Shown here piece after piece: positions 35,050 through 45,598 of a stretch of 64,000 nt of DNA. The translations under genes were made by a program, and so were the position numbers. The notes below the pieces were generated by a model. That model had not been told where the DNA came from. It did no database searches and saw only the letters and a list, made by a program, of their open reading frames with translations. Source of the stretch: Cunninghamia lanceolata (lineage: Eukaryota; Streptophyta; Pinopsida; Cupressales; Cupressaceae); the NCBI GenBank assembly GCA_027924645.1, contig BSBN01000047.1:3968001-4032000 (forward strand). The letters run 5' to 3'. How positions within the stretch are numbered: position 1 is the first letter of the stretch; each line of letters starts with the position of its first letter.

Positions 35050-36605
35050 GGATGCCTCAAGCTAAATTTTGAAAATGAAGAGCAATGCAGAGAATATAGA
35101 AGACAATATGCTCAAAATTATATGAGAGAACGATGTGAACAAATGGTTGATGCACAAAGACAGAAAGAAAGAAGTCTTCAAAATGAAGTGCAACAAACAG
35201 AACAACGAAGATAATATAATCAAAATTATATGAGACAACGATGTGAACAAATGAGTGATGCACAAAGAGAGGAAGAAAGAAATCATCATAACCAAAGTGA
35301 TAGAGAAAGATGTGTTAAGCGCAAGACAGATATGACAGTGGAAGAGATTGAAGTAGAAACAAGACAACACGCTAATGATATAATAATACATCGTGCACAA
35401 ACATCTCATGAGGAACAATATATATTGAGAAGAAGACATTGTCAATCTCATGGGAATGTTGAGGTTAGTTCTGAAGGGATGAATTCTATTACAATAGACC
35501 GTGTGCTAGAAACACCGAATAATAGATTTCAAGTTGTAATGAATGTCGATAATCAAAATCATGTTAATAATAATAGAAATGTTGAGATTGATTTGAGGAC
35601 TTTACAAATGATATTCCGACAAGGACTAGATAAACTTTCTATGCTAGTTATGTGCTACATTTGTGAAGAAAGTTATATAGGAATGAAGGTTACATGGGTA
35701 CCTGAAGGCCCTATTTGTAATAGATGTCGACAAGAGAAACATGAACATTGATTTTTTGCAACAAACAACATGGATTCTAGGCCACAACCATTAGAACTTA
35801 GAAACTTAACACAAATTGAGGAAATGTTGATAGCACGCATCAACCCAATTCTTCAAGTCACACATGCAATTGGAGGTCAGTATAAATATAAAGGACATAC
35901 AATAAGTTTCCCACAAGAAGTAAGGGAAATAGCAAAAATTTTACCACATCGAATAAAAGATTTGCCAATTATTATTGTTCAAAGGAAGGATCAACATGGA
36001 ACAAATTATAATTTTACAGTCAATAGAGAGAGGGTGTACAAAGCATTAAAATATAAGATAGAACACGATAAGTTCTATAGAGATGTTCAAATTGATGAAA
36101 ATGCTCTTAATGAACTTGCATGCAATTCAGATGAAAACATTTTTGACAAATTGAACTTTGTCCATATGGAGTTTGATTCAGATACAAATGAATATGTATT
36201 TGTGGGTCCAATGATAGAGATAGATGAAGGAAACATTATTGAACACACTACATTAATGGCATCAAAACCACCAAATGTTCAAAGAGAGATGGAACTAATC
36301 CAGGCATGGGTAAATAACCCTAATTTAGATCCTAGATCACTAATTGATTGGCTAGGAATTGGAATAGCTCCAGTAAATGAGTATGTGACTGAAGAATTAC
36401 TTGATATGGCTTTTCCAACACTATTTCCAAATGAGCGATGTGACAGGATTAACATTTGTTGCTATTTCACGTGTTAAATCCTTGAATGGACTCAGAATCT
36501 CACCACCATTTTCGTATGATCATTATGAAAAAAATGAAAACAGGGAAGCAACTCACCAAAAGGAGAGTTGAGGAAGAAAGACTGAAATCTTTGGAAGCAC
36601 AATAA
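35050..36605 (+). pseudogene. internally deleted Helitron Rep/helicase gene
   Basis: It starts at a good splice acceptor (tattttacag before 35051). The N-terminal part has two 36-residue repeats with 'QNYMR.RCEQM.DAQR' (about 35103-35290, one TAA between), then an acidic stretch and a four-Cys motif ('CYICEE...CNRCRQ', about 35655-35730). A region of the Helitron N-terminal type (DUF6570-like) runs to about 36440 ('LARINPILQVTHAIGGQYKYKG', 'FPQEVREIAKILPH', 'MAFPTLFPNERC'). The sequence then jumps straight to the C-terminal end of a PIF1-type helicase (36444 onward: 'GLTFVAISRVKSLNGL', helicase motif VI) and ends at TAA 36603-36605 after a 1-bp shift near 36528. The HUH endonuclease and helicase motifs I-V are absent. 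A TGA near 35751 also occurs. Confidence 0.83.
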
Positions 36606-36790
36606 GTTTATGTAATGTATACATTATTGGATATAATTCTTCTATTAAACTCTATTGATATAGCATGAAGATTATTTTTTTGGTTTAATATGAAATGTAT
36701 CATTTAATATTTGCAAAGGATAAATATACTTTTTCCAAACACAATAAAAACATGCTAATGTACTATTTTACATATTGCACTACGGATGCT

Positions 36791-36916
36791 ACTAGCTTAG
36801 ATATCTTAAATACATCTATCTAAAATACGCCGAGAGATATCAGTCTCGAGACGCCTATCTAGAGACTGATATCTCAACGTATTTTAGATAGATGTATTTA
36901 AGATATCTAAGCTAGT
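36791..36916. repeat. 126-bp foldback with about 60-bp arms
   Basis: The outer 39 bp of each arm (36791-36829 and 36878-36916) are exact reverse complements; the inner parts pair with a few mismatches around a short centre near 36850. No coding capacity. It may be a miniature inverted-repeat element or a cruciform-type structure; I see no clear target-site duplication. Confidence 0.9.
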
Positions 36917-37260
36917 TTATACTACTTATACCATACAACTTTCATCCACTTCTTAAAGTTAAAATAAACATTTCCAACCAATATATATACTTTTTTATAG
37001 TTTTGTCTAAAGTGGTTATTAACTTTAACTCTTGAATTGTAAGTTTAAACTAACAAATATTTCAAAAAATAAAAAAGTGGTGACTGTGAGTAGATTTTTC
37101 CTTTAAATAATCTCCTTTCACTTTCCAAATTTAGAAAATTAACTCTAAAGTGGTTCAATTAACTTTAAATCTTGTACAATAAACTAATAAATATTTTATA
37201 AAATAAAAAATTAGGGTAGGTGAGAGCAAATTTCGTTCCCAAATAATCTCCTTTCACTTT
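36917..37260 (+). repeat. dispersed repeat, copy 2 of 2
   Basis: Aligns with 5563-5895. It begins immediately at the right arm of the foldback. Confidence 0.7.
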
Positions 37261-40050
37261 CAAAATTAAAAAAATTAAAACACTTATGCTTAATATTAAC
37301 ACACTTTTACCTTTTTATCTTTTACATGAATTTCTTCTTGAAAATTATTGAACTAGATGCATAATATTTTTTTTTTTATAGATTAAAAAATTATTATAAT
37401 CATATTTAATCTCATTTCACTTGCTTCTACCTCTTCAAATTTAATGTCACCAAAAGCTTCACTTTCAAAGTTTCCACTACAATTTTAAAAATGAACAATA
37501 TATCCAAACATAATGTATTATCTTAGGTATACACTTTAATACTAAAAAATAAAATTTGAATAAATACATAAATCAACATCTAAAATATAAAATTCAATAT
37601 GAAAATAGAAGAAGTTTACATTTATTTGATAACTTTCAAATATTATATTTTAGATTAAATTTCAATAATACTTATCTAATAAGACCTTGAAAATAAATAC
37701 TTGCACCCTCTTAACTATGTCAAACTCTAAGAGGAACAATTCTATTTAAAACACAACATATAAAGCATGCTCAATAGAAAAAATACACTTACTTTATACC
37801 CTAAGTTAGTCACACTTTATTTCCAGACTTCTCTAATGTCCATATCCCACCAAACTACCTACTTCCTTGAGTGATCTCTCATGCCTTCCAAGCCTCTCAT
37901 AAATGATTTATATAATATTTTAAGGGTAGTACATATAACTTTTATTTATATTTCAAAATAATATTTTTTATCCCTTTTTACTTCTAAAGGATCATTTACA
38001 TAAGATAATAACTTTCTTTTTTACTTTGGAGAAAAAATCTCATAACAAAAAGAATACATCTACTTCATAATCAAAATATGCATCTAGGATATTTACATGC
38101 TTGAGAATTCTATCTTTGAATATTCACCTAAGGTTGTAAAGTCAATTCATCTAGGGGTTGATCTAGAAGAACTTGACACTAACAATTTGACAACTTCCCT
38201 AAAGGTATGTTTAATTATCATCATCCTAGACATTACTAGATAGGCAATATCATAGCATGTTATTTCATAGTGAGATATTTAATAATTTGAAAAAAATAGA
38301 TTGATATACATATGGATAGATAGTAGGGATAGAGATTGTTATTATATTAGTATTTTTTTAGGTATTGAGGGTAGGAGGGTGGAAGGCGTTGGGAGTTGGG
38401 TCTAAGGGATAGAAATGGGGTAAAATAATATGTTTAAATTTATCTCTTTACTTTATGAGGCAACTAATAATTTATTGTGTTATTTATGTGGGATTGCATA
38501 TAAATTTATTTAGTCCTAAGTGGGTGAAATGATGAAGGTGTTTGTACATAGAGGATATACAAATTTGATCAAAAAGTGGGATTTGATATATGTACACTTT
38601 GTAGGAAAATATATAAGGTAAATGGGAAATGACTCTCCTTGTGGACACGTCCAAGAGTTTCTCATACATGAAATAAGAAAAAAATTACCTTTTCTACCAT
38701 TTTTAAATAAATATATTTAGAAATATCTTATTTAATGCATTGAAACATAATAACACTAAAAATAAATCTTACAATTTATCCGATGAACAAGCATTCATTT
38801 ATTTTTTTGATCTAGATATGCAAATGAAGTAAAAAGTGACCACATATTCACAATAATTTTCATTTAAAGTTGTATTTTATTTTCATAATCTCCTATAAAA
38901 ATTCATTCAAGAATTTCCATTTGGAGTTGGGTATGATAGTGATGGAAATGAAATGTTTAGTTGAACATATGAGGGGTACAAATAAATAAGGATATAAAAA
39001 ATGAGTATCTAGATTATATGTTAAAAATAGGGGATATTTTAATATGAATTGTGTACTAGGAGAAGGTCTACAAAATTCAAATTCAAGATACAAAGGTAGA
39101 AATGAAAATTAGGGGTACTATTTAACATTCCATAATCAAAGGTGATATAATATAAATTTACTAATTGAATCCCTTGGGTATTATCCTTACAAACATTCAA
39201 ATACATATATTAGATATTAGAGTGAAATAGCGTTTAGGAGTCTATATAGTCAACCCATAAGCATTTCTCAAATTATAACTCGAGACATTCATCAAATTGT
39301 AAGAATTTATTTTCTATACCCCAAATATTTATTCTTCATTGTTATTCTTAAAATTAACTATCTTATCCTTTCACATTTAATTCCTAAAATAATATTTCAC
39401 TTTAACATCTCTTCTAATTTAATGTTTGATTATATGCATTTGTTTAATCAGCCTAGATTTATGTAAAAGGGTTTTTATTCCCTTGCAATGGGCTCTCTCG
39501 AAACCATATGTAATAAGACATACAATGTAAGTTAATTTGAAACAGATAGGAGGTCATATAGGGAGGAGACTTATATTCAATCCGTAGTCAACATACATTA
39601 ACCTAAAAGCAAGTAATTATATCTAAAATTATATTATAATATTGAGTAAAGCAGATTCTAATTTTCTATTATAATTTTCACATGGGCAAAGAAAACATGT
39701 CTCCTCCATATCTTCTGACCTTCAAGATACATAATTCTACCTTTTTCGGTGTCTGTTCAAGCAATGCTCCATTCCTTCTAAAGTCCGCATCCTTAGGTTC
39801 CCTGCAAATTGCATTTTCATCCTTTGCATTTGCATTTTGGTTCTGAACCAAAATGGATTGAGATCTTTCTGGTACACAGACCCTTTTCATATCTAGGTTA
39901 TTTGATGATATTAATATATTAACTAACCTTGCAGATGAAGGGTTAGCAGGAGGCAACAGTGTTATTTTTTCAATAGTAAATATGGATGCCATTAGGGGTT
40001 TGTTTGTTTTAGTTTGATCATAGCTTGAAGGGGACTGTTGGAAAACATTC
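37261..40050. other. AT-rich noncoding DNA including the MADS upstream region
   Basis: No convincing coding signal on either strand. The last 400 bp, directly before the MADS start codon, should hold the promoter and 5' leader. AT-rich TATA-like sequence occurs near 39625-39670, but I cannot fix a start site. Confidence 0.55.
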
Positions 40051-40232
40051 ATGGGGAGAGGGAAGGTTCAGCTGAAAAAGATTGAGAATAGGACCAACAG
40101 GCAAGTTACATTCTGTAAGAGAAAAAGTGGGTTATTGAAGAAGGCCTGTGAGCTCTCCGTGCTGTGTGATGCAGAAGTGGCTCTCATCATCTTCTCCAAC
40201 AGTGGGAAGCTCTACGAATATGCCAGTGAAAG
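40051..40232 (+). CDS. MADS-box transcription factor, first coding exon (MIKC type)
   Basis: The exon encodes the complete DNA-binding and dimerisation MADS domain: 60 codons plus 2 bases, starting '[18 protein letters not shown]', then '[18 protein letters not shown]', '[20 protein letters not shown]', ending 'YASE'. A GTATTT donor follows at 40233, and 182 bp is a usual first-exon length for type II (MIKC) genes. No stops or frameshifts are present. The protein would be a nuclear regulator of development binding CArG boxes as a dimer. The 'FCKRK.GLLKKA' loop has Lys-25 where Arg is usual. Subfamily cannot be assigned from the MADS domain alone. No I, K or C-terminal exon is recognisable in the remaining 23.8 kb, so the first intron is very long and TE-filled, or this is an orphan exon. 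Confidence 0.88.
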
Positions 40233-40238
40233 GTATTT
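40233..40238 (+). other. splice donor after MADS exon 1
   Basis: AG before gtattt; the position matches the conserved phase of MIKC first introns. Confidence 0.8.
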
Positions 40239-41890
40239 ATCAATCTTCTTCCCTAAGTATAAATGGAACTCCATTATCAATAACGTTCATGCTTAATATG
40301 GTTAATGAAATATATTCATTGATTTATTTATGGTTAATGAAATATATTCAGTGATTTATTATTGCACTAGAATACAGTAAATCTAGAAGTTATTATAGCA
40401 TGCTAGCTTTTTTAAAGATTGAATAAATATATGTAAATGGGCACTGTTATTTTTTACGAGGTGTAATGTGCCTGATGATAATAAATCATTTGAGAACTTA
40501 TAGGAATAAGATTATGGAATGTGCACATTTAAAAACAAATGCTGAATGTTTCTACATATTATTTCAAGCTTCCTCTAATCATACCCCTCTTTTAGGGCAT
40601 TCTGTGATTCAACTTCTTCTGCCCTGATGCTGAATATAGATTGAATGACTCGATTGCTATGGTATTTTTGAGAAAACAGACCTGTCTATTTTTCATTAGG
40701 GTGAAGAAAATTGATGAATGACGGATCTGTCTTTCTCAAAATCAACGAATGGCTATGTCTATGTTGAATGCTTCTTATATCCCTTATTGTATTTCTGGAA
40801 GAAATAAAACTGCCATCTACATAAAACCAAAGTTCAACGAATAATTTAACAGAAGAGAATAAGAGGAATGGTGACTAAGTTGGGTAGTTTGGTTCTTATA
40901 TGTGTAAAATTGGTGTGTAAATGTTCCAAACTTTTTCATGTTTATAGTTTTCTGCTTGTATTTTTTTGGTAATTCTTTTTACATTTCTTTTTAAGAATGC
41001 TATGTAAGTGGTACAACAATTTCTATTATAGGGGTTCTTTTGGTAATTTGCAAGGCAAATGAATGAAGACTTTCAATTTTACAATGAAACCATTTCGTAA
41101 ATGGTGCTTAAAAATATTCTTAGGGGACAAAAAGGAATAGAACTTGGTGAATTAAGGATGAACCACCTCAATAATTATATTAGTTATTCGAAGCTTGTAT
41201 AGCACCTTATTCAACCTCTCAATGAAGCTACCATAAAATGAATCTAGAAGCAAAGTCTAATTCTATATAATTAGATACAAAATATATATCACAATGAATT
41301 TGGTGGGAGTTGTAGTTGCATATATAGTACTTAACTCTTTAGGTGTTTTATTAGAATTATTAGTTTGGCTACCATTTTCCAATTTTTATATATTAAGGGT
41401 TTGGTAATTGTATAACTTTGTAGCACACTTAATATTATAGACAATAAGATATTGTATGTTGGGTCGCCATGACATGCCACGAAAATTTCTAGTCAATTCT
41501 TACCACCATTTAATGTAAATGATGAGGAAGCATAATTAATTTTGAATCTATAACTTTTGATTAGATAGTCAAAGACAAATTTTATGTTATAGATGATAAG
41601 GGATTAGATGTTTCTTTCAGTGATCATGGTTTTCTTACTTACAAAGATCTTACTTCACTAATCATTAGAAGAGGTCTCTTTTATTGAAATAAGTAACTTA
41701 TACATTTAGAATTAAATTAGTTATGGCAAACAAGATCACAACTAAATTAATTCTATTAAAATGAAATAACAACACTCTTTTTATTATGAGAGCTTCTCAA
41801 TGCTCTATTTTTCCATGTGTTCAAGTGAAGCAATACTATCTTTAGTTGCTTGAGAAATATGATTCATAGCCTCATTTCTTCTATCATTGT
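40239..41890. other. noncoding, probably MADS intron 1
   Basis: AT-rich, no domain-like coding block and no recognisable TE protein. A short direct duplication of 'tggttaatgaaatatattca' occurs near 40299 and 40331. Confidence 0.5.
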
Positions 41891-41894
41891 CTTG

Positions 41895-42960
41895 GTACAC
41901 TTTTGAATATGACCCTCTTCTCCACATCTATAACACATGCCCATGAATCTATTACCTCTTCCTATAACATTGTATCCTCTTCCTCTTGATAAATTTCCTC
42001 TTTCTATTGTGTTCTAACAAGAATTATTGTTTTGAGAAGTGTCAACTTCTTCTTTTTGCATATAGTTCCCTATACTACTATTTGCATGTCCTCTTCCCCT
42101 AGAGATCCATTATTTTCCAATTGAATTATTTTGTTGTGTTCTAGACAAATTCTTTTCCACCTTCAAAGCACATTCATAGGCTTCTTTTACTGACCTCAAT
42201 CTTATCCTACCAAATTAATCTTGAGTAGATGTGTAAACTCCACTAACATTTCTTGAAATCATTTCTTCATCATATTCTACATGGTTAATGCAAGTGGACA
42301 GCTTGTAAAATCCCTCTATGGAATTCTTTGCATTCATCTCCTTTCTCTTAAGGTTCTGCAATATCTTTAATAAACTCATCTTATAGTCCAATGATATGTA
42401 CTTGGTCTTCAACGTAGCAACCATTCTATCCCAAGATTTAATCTTATCTTTACCTCTTCTTTGTATTTCTATTTGTACATGATCCCACCATATGGATGTA
42501 TGATCCTTTAGCCTAGTGCAAGAAAACTTCACTTTCTTGGGATCGTCAATTAATTTGTACTCAAAATGTTTTTCCATATCTATGATCTAGTCTATGAGCT
42601 CTTCATGATTTGAACTTCCACCCTAGTAGGGTGTTTCCAATTTGGGCTTATTACCTATCTTTGTAATAGTATTTAAAAATATATTTTCTAGTTTATCCAA
42701 CATATTTTTTACATGTAACTCTTGATCATCTTCTTCTTCTTCACCACTCACATTCTCAACATGTGTTCCTCTCCTCTATGCTACTTACACGGCATATAAT
42801 CTAGCTATAATCCCTTTCATCATCTTTGATAAACTAATAATTCTAGGTGTCCTTGATCTTCATCTATGCACCATGTCTTATTCCTACCACACTTTGTTGT
42901 TGTAGGACTTCCACACACACCTACAATAAATATGTTAGATCTTCTCAAGGCATAACCCAA
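41895..42960 (-). pseudogene. LTR retrotransposon gag fragment
   Basis: The 120-codon block at 42577-42215 is a gag capsid domain ('DHTSIWWDHVQIE', 'IKSWDRMVATLKTKYI', 'DYKMSLLKILQNL'). A Gly/Arg-rich stretch and a CCHC knuckle ('CYRCGEEGHIQKC') follow at about 41942-41900. The upstream part (to 42960) is readable but interrupted by TAG stops. Pol is absent, so this is the 5' portion of an element on the minus strand. Confidence 0.78.
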
Positions 42961-42969
42961 TAATAAGCC

Positions 42970-42983
42970 TTGCTTTAATACCA
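42970..42983 (-). promoter_or_regulatory. primer-binding site of the gag-fragment element
   Basis: On the minus strand, tggtattaaagcaa resembles the initiator-Met primer site with one or two changes. The element's 5' LTR would end at about 42986 and extend to higher coordinates; its far end is not resolved. Confidence 0.55.
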
Positions 42984-42989
42984 AATGAT

Positions 42990-44180
42990 ATAAGCCTAGA
43001 TGGGGGTCAATTGAACAACCATCTTAACCAAGAAACATATAAATTTAACCCATAATTTACCATCACATATACACACCCTAAAAAAGAAAGACAATACTAT
43101 TTGAATTTAACTATAAAAAATGCATGGAATTTGCATTTAACTATGAAAACTACACGTAAAAGGATTATAGAATTCATTGCAAAAGAAGCTAAAATATTTA
43201 CATATTGTTTATATAATTTCATATCAATATTTTAGATTTCCAATAAAAAATATATATCCTAAAAAATGCTACTCCAACATTAAGCAAAGAAAGAAAACAT
43301 TAAAAGGGCATTTTTGACATTTTGTCAAACATTTTGGTTAAATTTCAGCTGCAATTAAATTCTCCTTCACCCGTCAGTGTTATTGCTAGAATGAAGTTGT
43401 TGTACACAACATTGAAAACCCAAATGGAATCTATTTTCTATTTTATTTTACTCCTCCTAGGTCTTTGTGTTCATGAAACTTTAATTTTTCTTTACTTGTA
43501 GCATGGCATCCAACATCAAAATATCTAGTTTTCTTTAAAAAAATCTAGAGAATGTTTCTACTAATTTCAATTTCCCATTATAGATGAAAATGATTGCATC
43601 CTCATCCTCCTACTAGCATTAGTTATATTTCTCTACCCTAGACTGGCATTTTAGCCCTTTTTTCTTTTTTATTTAGCAAGATTTTATAAAAAATGACCCT
43701 ATTATTGTCTTTCTACCTAGCTCCTACTCCTTTTTTTTTATTTTGAATTTGTTTTCCTTATCAAATGCACATGCATTAGGTTGTAAACAAATCCCAAACA
43801 TTGAATTATAATCAAACTTCTTCCCAAATGGTTTTGGCCTCATTCTTGGACATTTTTGACAAGTAATGAGTTCAAAAACTTCCATTCTACTCCTTTCTTT
43901 CAATGAATTTTTTTATACCACCTCCATAGAAAGCCCATAAAATCCATTTATTCCTTTTGGATGAGGTGTCTTAAGGACTCCCAAACGTCACCATGCATAT
44001 GTCAACTGTTTGACAAAAAGCTAACAAGAACAAAAAGCAAACAAATCATTAAAAGGTTGTTTTATTAATAAATTTATTTATATTTTATTTTTGGTGACGT
44101 GTTGTTCTCAAAATTAGCTACGCTCATTTTTGTAGACAACCCCCCATGAAACTTGTCTGTTTCGTGAATCTACACTCTAA
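42990..44180. other. noncoding AT-rich DNA
   Basis: No coding signal. It may include the minus-strand LTR of the gag fragment on its right side. Confidence 0.4.
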
Positions 44181-44185
44181 GCTCG

Positions 44186-45363
44186 TGGATCGAGACAAGA
44201 TCCTCTTGATCTCGTACGAAGTTGTTTGACATCCTAGACTGGTTTATGACATCTCTTTGAATCATTTTCTCGATATGTGCGAAGATCGTTCAAGTCGTAA
44301 ATCGGTAAAAATGTCGATTTAGGTCATTTTAGAAGTTAGTAAGTTTTTGAGTCTTGATATGCAAGAGCGGCTAAAAATGCCGCTCCTACATATCTCCTTC
44401 TATCTTGTTTTTATTTAACATGTAAAGGCGGCAGATTTCGCCGCCAGTACATGTTTGTTTATGTTTGTGCATCGGCGGCCGAAACCTCCGCTCGAGTGAG
44501 ATCTCTGGAATCTCGATCATTGAGTGCCATTAATGGCCACTCGTGCCATTCACTAAACACTTGTGTTTGAGTTATTTAATATGTTTCGATGGCTTATTTT
44601 GCCATTTCACTTTTCCTCCCGAGCTATTCTCCAGATCCCTCGCATCACTCAATCGCGCGCGCCAGTTAGGGTTTCATTCAAATTTGTCCTCAACGGTGAG
44701 GGTTTTCTGCTGATATCACGGGTAAGGTTCTCTTTTGTTTCCGTTCCCCCTTATTCACATTTTTGTTTAAGATTTTTGCTAGGTTTTTATCCTTTTTATT
44801 TTTTGTTATTTTCGTAATTGTGTTTTAGTTTGTTTGTGATTTGTGTCTGGTGTATTTCCACCAATACACCATAGGTTCCCTAGGGTTTGTGTTTTGAGGT
44901 CAGCGTTTTCACCACTCGGACCCTTATAACTTTTGCCATATTCCATCGTGTTGATGGCCGTTTTTGCCGATCAAGCCTTACGAAGGTCAATCCCTTCCAT
45001 CTTGTAGCAATGGCCATTTTTGCCGATCAAGCATGGTAAAAAACCTTTGCAATCTCCAATGTGTATGGGCAGCAAATCAATCCGCCCTTACACGAGGAAC
45101 TGTTTCATACCCCATGCGATAGTGGGCATTTTCGCCGCTTTAGCACCAAAACTCTTTAAAAGCACTTCCCCCTGCCAAAGCGGCTGATACACCTGCCCAA
45201 ACACTTGAGATTTTCACTCATTACATGTAATAGTGGTAATATTGACTGCTCTTGCATGTTAAACAAAACTTCTAAAATACATGCAATGATGGTGTTTTCA
45301 ACCGTCTTTACACCTGAAGTCTCTCCTAACCTGCATGAGCGGTCAAATCACCTACTCAAGCAT
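44186..45363. repeat. array of degenerate GC-centred hairpins in a leader region
   Basis: At least ten short inverted repeats share one design: an arm like catgcaagagcggc, a central 'aaaatt'-type loop and the complementary arm. Clear examples lie at 44356-44394, 44417-44455, 44520-44541, 44951-44974, 45061-45093, 45116-45146, 45223-45259, 45279-45314 and 45332-45363, with weaker ones at 44186-44217, 44469-44506 and 45001-45034. Stem sequences vary between members while both arms of each member change together. The array precedes the long ORF starting at 45599. A plausible donor (cgggtaagg, about 44718) and acceptor (tttttgcag, ending 45549) could remove part of it by splicing. Confidence 0.75.
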
Positions 45364-45598
45364 ATTTTCCTGAATTTTTCCCAACATAGGGAAAATTCTC
45401 CTTTCAAAACTAAAAGCCTGCTTTCACCTTTGCCTTGATTTGTGCACTCAAGCCCTTCAAACGTGTGCCTTCCTGTCCATGATCATCGAATTATAGTTGA
45501 CCTAGTTTATCCAATTTTTCCCTGACTGCGAGATCATGGTTTTTGCAGTTCTCAATCAGCGGTCGTAGTGTTCAAGTTCACAGTTTTCTCTAGAGCTC

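Noticed and set aside
39678..40052. 124-codon minus-strand frame directly upstream of the MADS exon.
   Set aside because: It overlaps the expected 5' leader antisense to the gene and has no recognisable domain.
40239..41890. MADS exon 2 (I-domain) close to exon 1.
   Set aside because: Possible acceptors (for example near 40596) are not followed by I-domain-like codons.
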